From UBA3210 sp963648895 (GTDB taxonomy: Bacteria; Bacillota_I; Bacilli_A; RFN20; CAG-449), in the NCBI GenBank assembly GCA_963648895.1, contig CAVJGK010000101.1, positions 1 through 5,217 of the forward strand: a DNA stretch of 5,217 nucleotides. Direction: 5' to 3'. Shown here piece after piece: positions 1-4,656 of the stretch. The notes below the pieces were generated by a model that had not been told where the DNA came from, did no database searches, and worked only from the letters and a program-made list of their open reading frames with translations. The first letter of the stretch is position 1, and each line of letters begins with the position of its first letter. The position numbers and the translations under genes were made by a program.

Positions 1-183
1 AAACCGCCTGAATATGTGGTGTATATGTTAAATATTATTTTAAATAATAAAGAGATTAATGATTTATTTAAAATGACTCCTTATTATTATAAATCTCCTG
101 TTGAAGGAGTTAATAAATTAACTTCAATGGAAAAGTTAGAAACTAAGATTGCTTTTAAAATATTAGTGTATAAGAAAAAATAA
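1..183 (+). CDS. rlmA: RlmA-like 23S rRNA (guanine-N1)-methyltransferase, C-terminal fragment
   Basis: An open frame enters from the left edge and ends at TAA 181-183, leaving the last 60 residues of a longer protein. Around residues 20-31 it reads N-D-L-F-K-M-T-P-Y-Y-Y-K, followed by a T-x-I-A-F-K-I-L-V-Y-K ending. This matches the C-terminus of the RlmA family: an L-F-x-M-T-P-Y-x-W/Y-K segment, then a final beta-strand of an S-adenosylmethionine-dependent class I methyltransferase. Family members methylate N1 of a guanine in 23S rRNA helix 35 (G745 in Gram-negatives, G748 in Gram-positives). The SAM-binding motifs and N-terminal zinc site would lie upstream of the window, so activity and exact target cannot be judged. 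The gene converges on the repressor gene and appears unrelated to the iron locus. The family call is fairly secure; the precise substrate is inference. Confidence 0.72.
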   Translation, partial: KPPEYVVYMLNIILNNKEINDLFKMTPYYYKSPVEGVNKLTSMEKLETKIAFKILVYKKK

Positions 184-208
184 CAAGGTTTGACCTTGTT
201 ATTTTTTT
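175..208. terminator. Bidirectional rho-independent terminator between convergent genes
   Basis: A perfect 9-bp inverted repeat (TAACAAGGT 181-189, loop TTG, ACCTTGTTA 193-201) is followed by seven T on the plus strand (202-208). Six A at 175-180 precede it and would be a U-run on the minus strand. It can therefore end both the RlmA-like transcript and the repressor transcript. The stop codons of both genes lie inside the stem. Confidence 0.88.
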
Positions 209-573
209 GCGTGTTGTTCGTAATGCTTTTTGATGCAAGCAAATGTTTCATCAGATAAATCGTGTTCGATTTTACAAGCATCTTGCGCCGCGACTTCATC
301 AGAAACTCCTAATTGCTTTAATAAAGTAGTTAATACTTCATGTCTCTCTAAAATGGAACTAGCGATTTTGTATCCAGCATCAGTTAAAGTAATGAAACCT
401 GAATCATCGACATTAATGTAATTATTTTCTCTTAATTTTTTCATTGCAACGCTGACAGATGGTTTAGAAAAGTTTAATTCATGAGCGATGTCAATTGATC
501 TAACAAAGCCTTTTTCGTGTTGGATGATAAGAATTCTTTCTAAATAATCTTCTGCTGATTCGTAAATGTTCAT
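199..573 (-). CDS. DtxR/MntR-family metal-dependent transcriptional repressor (short form)
   Basis: This 124-residue protein is very probably the Fe2+-responsive repressor of the adjacent feo operon. It has an N-terminal winged helix-turn-helix (about residues 24-62; recognition region S-K-P-S-V-S-V at 36-42), followed by the helical metal-binding and dimerisation domain (about 63-121). Likely metal ligands, aligned from memory to MntR and DtxR, are D9 and E12 (A-E-D-Y-L-E-R), H78 (E-R-H-E), C100, E103 and H104 (A-C-K-I-E-H). C100 is the DtxR/IdeR-type residue, whereas D9 and E12 are MntR-like. At this length it lacks the C-terminal SH3-like (FeoA-like) domain of DtxR/IdeR and resembles MntR in architecture. 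The ATG at 573 is supported by AGAGGTG at 587-581 with 7-nt spacing. It is divergent from feoA across 152 bp that contain two palindromic candidate operators. The family is certain; iron rather than manganese as effector is inferred from C100 and from context. Confidence 0.93.
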   Translation of the reverse strand: MNIYESAEDYLERILIIQHEKGFVRSIDIAHELNFSKPSVSVAMKKLRENNYINVDDSGFITLTDAGYKIASSILERHEVLTTLLKQLGVSDEVAAQDACKIEHDLSDETFACIKKHYEQHAKK

Positions 574-594
574 AGTTTTGCACCTCTTTTTTCT

Positions 595-623
595 ATTTTA
601 ACACGAACAAGAACAATTGAAAA
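595..623 (-). promoter_or_regulatory. Candidate promoter of the repressor gene
   Basis: Read on the minus strand, TGTTAAAAT (603-595) is an extended -10. A TTTTCA-like -35 lies at 623-618 with 17-bp spacing. The predicted start near 588 would leave a leader of only about 15 nt that begins at the ribosome binding site. The -35 is poor, so this is tentative. The spacer contains a tandem duplicate GAACAA GAACAA (605-616, plus strand). Confidence 0.42.
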
Positions 624-633
624 GAATAAATCT

Positions 634-649
634 GTTAGTTTTTGCTAAC
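634..649. promoter_or_regulatory. Candidate DtxR-family operator 1 (GTTAG-N6-CTAAC)
   Basis: The 16-bp interrupted palindrome GTTAG TTTTTG CTAAC ends 6 bp before the -35 of the feo promoter. The same arms with the same 6-bp gap recur at 692-707. TTAG-N6-CTAA is the repeat unit contained in the classical DtxR/IdeR consensus TTAGGTTAGSCTAACCTAA. Its position between the two divergent promoters, beside a DtxR-family gene, supports an operator role. Binding is inferred. Confidence 0.75.
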
Positions 650-655
650 TTATTA

Positions 656-684
656 TTGAAAGTAGTATTATCCGTATGTATAAT
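656..684 (+). promoter_or_regulatory. feo operon promoter (sigma-A type)
   Basis: TTGAAA (656-661) and TATAAT (679-684) are separated by exactly 17 bp, close to the sigma-A consensus. Transcription would start near 690-692, giving a leader of about 35 nt to the feoA ATG. The promoter is bracketed by the two palindromic candidate operators, so repressor bound at the downstream one would cover the start site. The leader is too short for a riboswitch. Confidence 0.82.
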
Positions 685-691
685 ATTCTCA

Positions 692-707
692 GTTAGAAAA
701 TACTAAC
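692..707. promoter_or_regulatory. Candidate DtxR-family operator 2 (GTTAG-N6-CTAAC)
   Basis: The interrupted palindrome GTTAG AAAATA CTAAC has the same arms and 6-bp gap as operator 1 but an unrelated spacer sequence. It starts 8 bp after the -10 and overlaps the predicted start of transcription, a classic position for repression. Its centre is 58 bp from that of operator 1. Confidence 0.78.
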
Positions 708-725
708 CAAGAAAGGAATGAGATT

Positions 726-938
726 ATGCCACTTATTTTAGCTCCATTAAATAAACCAATGAAGGTTGTTAAATTATTATTAGATGAAAAAACTAAGAAG
801 CATTTTGAAAACTTAGGATTAGGAGTAAATTCATCTATTGAAATAATTTCATCATGTGGAGGCAATGTTATCATCTTAGTAAAAGAAAGTCGTATCGCAC
901 TTGATAAAGATATAGCAAGTAAAATATTTGTTGCATAG
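726..938 (+). CDS. feoA: FeoA-family ferrous iron transport accessory protein (first copy)
   Basis: This 70-residue protein has the SH3-like FeoA fold and is a small cytosolic partner of FeoB in Fe2+ uptake. It starts M-P-L-I-L-A-P, a form common for the first FeoA in clostridial-type operons. A conserved core follows: E-N-L-G-L-G-V (about 28-34), then G-G-N-V-I-I-L-V-K (45-53) and the R-I-A-L strand (56-59). The length is typical. The start is supported by GAAAGGA at 711-717, with an 8-nt spacer. It is the first gene of the operon, about 35 nt after the predicted transcription start, and the next feoA follows after 10 bp. It differs strongly from the second copy, so the pair is not a recent duplication. 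FeoA proteins are thought to modulate FeoB GTPase or assembly; a distinct role for each copy is unknown. Confidence 0.93.
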   Translation: MPLILAPLNKPMKVVKLLLDEKTKKHFENLGLGVNSSIEIISSCGGNVIILVKESRIALDKDIASKIFVA

Positions 939-948
939 GTAGCTATTT

Positions 949-1191
949 ATGGAAAAGAAATTAAGCGAATTTGTTATTGGTGAAGTAGGTGTAATTATTA
1001 AAGTCGAAGGAGAAGGACGTTTAAGAAGAAGATTATTCGATATGGGCGTTACTCCAGGAGCAAAAGTTACTTTAGTAAAGAAAGCACCTCTTGGTGATCC
1101 AATCGAAGTTACAATTAGAAATTACGAATTAACATTAAGAAAAACAGAAGCTGAACTTGTAACTTTAAAACTAGAGGAGGGTGAAAATTAA
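949..1191 (+). CDS. feoA: FeoA-family ferrous iron transport accessory protein (second copy)
   Basis: This 80-residue SH3-like FeoA protein is closer to the canonical family than the first copy. R-R-R-L-F-D-M-G-V-T-P-G-A-K-V (about 26-40) is the FeoA signature, followed by A-P-L-G-D-P-I-E-V (46-54) and L-T-L-R-K-T-E-A (61-68). It is predicted to act at the cytosolic face with FeoB. The start ATG is 10 bp after the previous stop, with only a weak AGGT (937-940) upstream, so translational coupling to the first feoA is likely. The last codons (GAG GAG GGT GAA) also serve as the ribosome binding site for feoB, and the stop codon lies one base before the feoB ATG. This arrangement suggests tightly coupled synthesis with the transporter. 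Confidence 0.95.
   Translation: MEKKLSEFVIGEVGVIIKVEGEGRLRRRLFDMGVTPGAKVTLVKKAPLGDPIEVTIRNYELTLRKTEAELVTLKLEEGEN
1175..1183 (+). promoter_or_regulatory. Ribosome binding site of feoB (decides its start)
   Basis: AGGAGG at 1175-1180, followed by GTGA, pairs well with the 16S rRNA 3' end. The ATG at 1193 lies 12 nt after AGGAGG. An in-frame GTG at 1181 is part of this site and cannot be the start it serves, so feoB should begin at 1193. Confidence 0.85.
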
Positions 1192-1192
1192 T

Positions 1193-3553
1193 ATGAAAAG
1201 ATTTGCTCTCGCAGGTAACCCAAACTGTGGTAAAACCACATTATTTAATGCCTTAACTGGTTCAACTGCACACGTTGGTAACTGGCCTGGTGTTACTGTT
1301 GATAAAAAAGAAGGCGTTTATAAAAAAGGTAAAGAACATGTTTCAATTATTGATTTACCTGGTATTTATTCTTTATCTCCTTATACAGATGAAGAAATTA
1401 TTTCAAGAAATTATATTCTTGATGAAAAACCTGATTGTATCATCAATATTGTTGATGCAACTAACCTTGAAAGAAATTTATATTTAACTACTCAATTAAT
1501 GGAAATTGATGTTCCAATGATTATCGCGCTTAATATGTGTGACGTATTAGAAAAGAACCAAGATTCTATTGATGAAAAAGCTTTATCAAAAGAATTAGGC
1601 CTTCCAGTAGTTAAAATCTCTGCATTAAAGAATGAAAATTTATCCTCTTTAATGGATGAAGCAATTAAAACAAGTGAACAAGAAAGAAAAGGTTCTACTA
1701 TTCTATCTTCATTAGATTTAAATAAAGTTATTACTGAATGCAAACAAGCATTTGAAAAGAAGAATGTTTCAAATCCTTTATTCCATGCAGTTAAACTTGT
1801 TGAACTTGATGAAGTTGAAGTTAAGAATCATGAAGATTATGTTTCAATTGTTAATTCTTATAAAGAAACTTATAACGATGAAACATTTGGAAATGACTTT
1901 GAAGCAATCATCGCAGATGCTAGATATAAATATATTTCCGCACATTTCTCCACAACTGTTACAAAACACGAAGAAGAGAAAAATGAAGATGGTAGCAAGA
2001 AATTATCAATGTCTGATAGAATTGATAGAGTATTAACTAATAAATGGGCTGGTATTCCTATCTTCTTAGCAATCTTATTCTTAGTATTCCACTTCACATT
2101 CTCAGAAAATTTATTCTGGGCTGGATCAAATATTACATCTGATTCATTTGAAGGATCAATTTATCAAGGATTAATCTGGCATGAAGGTGGAGTTAACTCC
2201 CTTGGTGTTATCTTACAATCATTAGTTACTAACTTTACAGATTGGTTAAGTGAATTAGCTGGAACAGGTTTGGCTAATTTAAATGCACCTAACTGGGTAC
2301 AAGGTTTCTTAGTTGATGGCTGTTTAGCAGGTGTCTTCTCTGTATTATCTTTCGTACCACAAATCTTATTATTATTTTTATTCTTCTCAATTATGGAAGA
2401 TACAGGTTATATGGCTAGAGTTGCCTTTATCTTAGATAGAATCTTCCGTAAATTTGGTTTATCAGGTAGATCATTCATTCCTATGATTATGGGCTTTGGT
2501 TGTTCTGTTCCTGCTATGATCAACACTCGTACTTTAGCGGACGAAAAAGAAAAAATCGCAACTGTTAGAGTTATTCCATTCTTCTCATGTGGCGCAAAAT
2601 TACCTATCTTAACTGCTATTGCAGGTGGTATTGCTGAATATTTTGGATTTAGCCATGTTGATTTAATTACTTATTCAATGTATTTAGTCGGTATGATTAC
2701 TGCGATTATTGCTGTTATCGTTATGAGAAAGACTGAATTAAGCGGTGATGTTCCTCCATTTATTATGGAACTTCCTGCATATCATTTACCTCAATTTAAA
2801 TCATTAATGATTCACTTATGGGATAAATTAAAACACTTTATTAAAAAAGCATTTACTATCATTTTATTATCTACAATTATTATTTGGTTCTTATCATCAT
2901 TCCAATGCAATTGGACAATGTGTCCAGAACTATTAGACTCTGAAGGTAATTTTGTCTGTTACGATATTTCAAAATCAATCTTAGCAAGTATTGGTCAATT
3001 AGTACAACCATTATTTACTCCATTAGGATTTGGTTCTCAACTTGGTACATTTGGTTGGGTATTTGCAGTCGCAGCAGTTACTGGTTTAATCGCAAAAGAA
3101 AACGTTATTGCTACATTTGGTGTATTAGCAGCAACAGTATATGTTGCTTCTCATGCAGCAACAGCTGGTATTGTTCCTGATGAAATTGTTGAAATTGTTG
3201 GTGAGGAAGAAGGTATTAGCGCGGTTGTTAATATGATTGAATGTACAAATATTTCCTGGGCTGGACTTATTTCATTCATCGTATTCAATATGACAACTAT
3301 TCCTTGCTTCGCAGCAGTCGCTACCGCAAAAGGTGAATTAACTAAAAAAGGATTCAAAAAGACAATCTTCTTCTGGATTGGCGTTAGCTATCTAGCGGCA
3401 ACAATGGTCTTCTTATTCTTACTCCCAATGGCACAAGGCGGTTCATATTGGTGGAGTGAATTAATTGTTGTATTATTAATTGCTGGTATCTTCGGATTTG
3501 TATATTTCTACAATCACAGAGATTTTTTAAAGAAATTTAAGAAAGAAGCTTAA
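1193..3553 (+). CDS. feoB: Ferrous iron transport protein B (FeoB), G-protein-coupled Fe2+ transporter
   Basis: This 786-residue inner-membrane Fe2+ transporter has normal family length and looks intact. The N-terminal G domain shows G1 G-N-P-N-C-G-K-T-T (8-16), G2 G-V-T-V (33-36), G3 D-L-P-G (54-57), G4 N-M-C-D (114-117) and a G5-like S-A-L (143-145). A charged helical regulatory segment follows to about 283. The membrane domain starts near residue 286. It has the two inverted gate motifs, G-F-G-C-S-V-P-A (434-441) with P-F-F-S-C-G-A-K-L (462-470), and T-G-L-I-A-K-E-N-V (630-638) with P-C-F-A-A-V-A (704-710). Cysteines 437, 466 and 705 are the conserved membrane ones. An external loop carries extra cysteines C572, C577 and C589. 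No FeoA or FeoC is fused, and no feoC is nearby. It is the third gene of the operon, coupled to the second feoA and followed after 5 bp by the Cys-rich gene. Expression is probably iron-repressed through the divergent DtxR-type protein. Confidence 0.98.
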   Translation: MKRFALAGNPNCGKTTLFNALTGSTAHVGNWPGVTVDKKEGVYKKGKEHVSIIDLPGIYSLSPYTDEEIISRNYILDEKPDCIINIVDATNLERNLYLTTQLMEIDVPMIIALNMCDVLEKNQDSIDEKALSKELGLPVVKISALKNENLSSLMDEAIKTSEQERKGSTILSSLDLNKVITECKQAFEKKNVSNPLFHAVKLVELDEVEVKNHEDYVSIVNSYKETYNDETFGNDFEAIIADARYKYISAHFSTTVTKHEEEKNEDGSKKLSMSDRIDRVLTNKWAGIPIFLAILFLVFHFTFSENLFWAGSNITSDSFEGSIYQGLIWHEGGVNSLGVILQSLVTNFTDWLSELAGTGLANLNAPNWVQGFLVDGCLAGVFSVLSFVPQILLLFLFFSIMEDTGYMARVAFILDRIFRKFGLSGRSFIPMIMGFGCSVPAMINTRTLADEKEKIATVRVIPFFSCGAKLPILTAIAGGIAEYFGFSHVDLITYSMYLVGMITAIIAVIVMRKTELSGDVPPFIMELPAYHLPQFKSLMIHLWDKLKHFIKKAFTIILLSTIIIWFLSSFQCNWTMCPELLDSEGNFVCYDISKSILASIGQLVQPLFTPLGFGSQLGTFGWVFAVAAVTGLIAKENVIATFGVLAATVYVASHAATAGIVPDEIVEIVGEEEGISAVVNMIECTNISWAGLISFIVFNMTTIPCFAAVATAKGELTKKGFKKTIFFWIGVSYLAATMVFLFLLPMAQGGSYWWSELIVVLLIAGIFGFVYFYNHRDFLKKFKKEA

Positions 3554-3558
3554 TTAAT

Positions 3559-3780
3559 ATGAGCCTTATTGAAGTAATAGTTATTATTTGCACATTAGCA
3601 TTTGTCTTAGGATATATTGGTGTTTACATTTATAAAAGAATGCATAATATTCCAACAGGTGATTGCTCAGTATGCAAAAAAAGAATGAACAAAATGGTTA
3701 AGAAATTACAAAAAGAATATCACAAACAAAACAAATCAAATTGTTCATGCGATTCTAACTGTTCTTGTTCAAATAAGTAA
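3559..3780 (+). CDS. FeoB-associated Cys-rich membrane protein
   Basis: This 73-residue protein has one N-terminal transmembrane helix (about 3-25), a basic juxtamembrane stretch (K26-R27), and a soluble tail with C36-x-x-C39, C62-x-C64 and C68-x-C70. The G-D-C-x-x-C after the helix and the Cys-rich end match the small family found directly after feoB in Firmicutes (Pfam 'FeoB-associated Cys-rich membrane protein', from memory PF12669). The positive-inside rule places the cysteine tail in the cytosol. There it could hold Fe2+ or a cluster as iron leaves FeoB, or fill the role FeoC plays in enterobacteria; both are inference. The lysine-rich linker (40-59) makes it a little longer than many members. 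Only a weak GAAAGAAG (3541-3548) precedes the ATG, so translation probably depends on ribosomes finishing feoB. It is the last gene of the operon. Confidence 0.88.
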   Translation: MSLIEVIVIICTLAFVLGYIGVYIYKRMHNIPTGDCSVCKKRMNKMVKKLQKEYHKQNKSNCSCDSNCSCSNK

Positions 3781-3785
3781 TTTGT

Positions 3786-3816
3786 AACGTCTCATCTTAA
3801 ATGGTGAGACGTTTTA
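3786..3816 (+). terminator. Rho-independent terminator of the feo operon
   Basis: Perfect arms AACGTCTCA (3786-3794) and TGAGACGTT (3805-3813) extend inward by a T-G wobble and a C-G pair, giving an 11-bp stem with a 6-nt loop. TTTT (3812-3815) and ATTTA follow. It begins 5 nt after the stop of the Cys-rich gene and separates the feo operon from the next gene. Confidence 0.87.
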
Positions 3817-3845
3817 TTTACATTTGTAGTATTTTACGATAATAT
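3817..3845 (+). promoter_or_regulatory. Possible promoter of the CmpB-family gene
   Basis: TTTACA (3817-3822) lies 17 bp before TAATAT (3840-3845). A better -10, GATAAT (3838-3843), would leave only 15 bp. Either start would give a leader of about 15 nt that begins near the ribosome binding site (AGGAAG, 3852-3857). It is proposed mainly because a terminator lies directly upstream, so the downstream gene needs its own promoter or read-through. Confidence 0.3.
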
Positions 3846-3864
3846 TTAATTAGGAAGTGAATGT

Positions 3865-4629
3865 ATGAATATTTTTTATTGTTGCTGCGTATTATTTATG
3901 GTCGGAGCATTCGGCGGATGGGTATTAGAATTATTCTATCGTCGATATTTCTCCTCACATAAATGGATTAACCCAGGTTTCTTAGTAGGACCTTGTCTAC
4001 CTTTATATGGATTTGGTGTCACAGGATTATTTTTAATATCTTATTTATTACATTTTGATACATGGTTTTCTTTACCAAGTTATGTTAATGATATTATTGT
4101 AATTGTCATTATGGCTATTACAATGACAGTCATTGAATATATAGCAGGCATTATCTTTATCAAAGGTATGGGAATTAAATTATGGGATTATTCTAAAAGA
4201 TGGGGTAATATCCAAGGAATTATTTGTCCTTTATTTTCTTTGATTTGGGCATTGGTTGCAGTAGCGTTTTATTATTTATTTAGAACTCCTTGTTATTATT
4301 TAATATCTTGGTTTTCGCAAGAAACTGCTTCAAATGTTTGGTTCCCATTTGTTTTAGGAATATTTTATGGAGTATTTATTGTTGATCTATGGTATTCATG
4401 TCAACTTACTCACCGCATTTCTAAATTCGCAAAAGAGAAACATATTATTGTTAAATTTGAAGAATTTAAAGAAGAAGTTAGAAAAACAAACGATAAAGCA
4501 AAAGAAAAGATTCACTTTGTCTTGGCTCTATCTTCTAAAATACCATTAAGAGAACATCTTGAAATTTATATTAATGATGTAAAAGAAAAAATTAGTGATT
4601 TTAAAAACAAAGATGAAAATGAAAAGTAA
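3865..4629 (+). CDS. CmpB-family membrane protein ('putative ABC-transporter type IV')
   Basis: This 254-residue integral membrane protein has about five predicted helices (near 3-24, 42-63, 74-97, 118-140 and 158-180) and a charged, probably helical cytosolic tail (about 185-254). Family signatures visible are G-G-W-V-L-E-L-F-Y-R-R (17-27), N-P-G-F-L-V-G-P-C-L-P-L-Y-G-F-G (36-51), I-E-Y-I-A-G (90-95) and L-W-D-Y-S-K-R-W-G-N-I-Q-G (106-118). This fits the Firmicutes family annotated as CmpB/putative ABC-transporter type IV (from memory PF06541). Despite that name it has no ATPase domain, no ABC partner lies beside it, and its substrate and function are unknown. The start is supported by AGGAAG (3852-3857), 7 nt before the ATG; a nearer ATG at 3861 is out of frame. 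Three consecutive cysteines (6-8) sit in the first helix. The feo terminator upstream argues against a role in the iron operon. Confidence 0.82.
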   Translation: MNIFYCCCVLFMVGAFGGWVLELFYRRYFSSHKWINPGFLVGPCLPLYGFGVTGLFLISYLLHFDTWFSLPSYVNDIIVIVIMAITMTVIEYIAGIIFIKGMGIKLWDYSKRWGNIQGIICPLFSLIWALVAVAFYYLFRTPCYYLISWFSQETASNVWFPFVLGIFYGVFIVDLWYSCQLTHRISKFAKEKHIIVKFEEFKEEVRKTNDKAKEKIHFVLALSSKIPLREHLEIYINDVKEKISDFKNKDENEK

Positions 4630-4655
4630 TACCGTGTGAAGGTATTACTTTTTTT
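4622..4655. terminator. Rho-independent terminator between convergent genes
   Basis: Core arms AGTAATACC (4625-4633) and GGTATTACT (4641-4649) pair perfectly around a 7-nt loop, and adjoining A and T runs extend the stem to 12 bp. Six T follow on the plus strand (4650-4655). The stop codon of the CmpB-family gene (4627-4629) is inside the stem. On the minus strand the tail reads TTTTCATTTTC, a weaker U-run, so it may also end the right-hand gene. Confidence 0.85.
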
Positions 4656-4656
4656 C

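Noticed and set aside
87..299. Minus-strand open frame of about 70 codons across the left-edge gene and the end of the repressor gene
   Set aside because: It runs across the shared terminator and overlaps two better supported genes, one of them on the same strand. Its protein is low-complexity with no recognisable motif.
605..616. Tandem GAACAA repeat as a regulator site
   Set aside because: It has only two hexamer copies within the weak repressor-gene promoter, with no dyad symmetry and no second occurrence. It is too short to support a call.
685..725. Riboswitch or structured leader ahead of feoA
   Set aside because: The predicted leader is only about 35 nt. The one inverted repeat in it is better explained as an operator because it recurs upstream of the promoter.
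1181..1195. GTG at 1181 as the start of feoB (four residues longer)
   Set aside because: It lies within the AGGAGGGTG ribosome binding site and overlaps the end of the second feoA. The ATG at 1193 is correctly placed and gives the usual M-K-x-F-A-L-A-G-N-P start.
1492..2097. Open frames opposite feoB (1492-1743 and 1870-2097)
   Set aside because: They are antisense shadows of feoB without ribosome binding sites or family features; feoB itself is unambiguous there.
1193..3553. TGA read as tryptophan (mycoplasma-type code), suggested by the low GC
   Set aside because: All tryptophans in feoB and the CmpB-family gene use TGG, and no in-frame TGA occurs in any complete gene.
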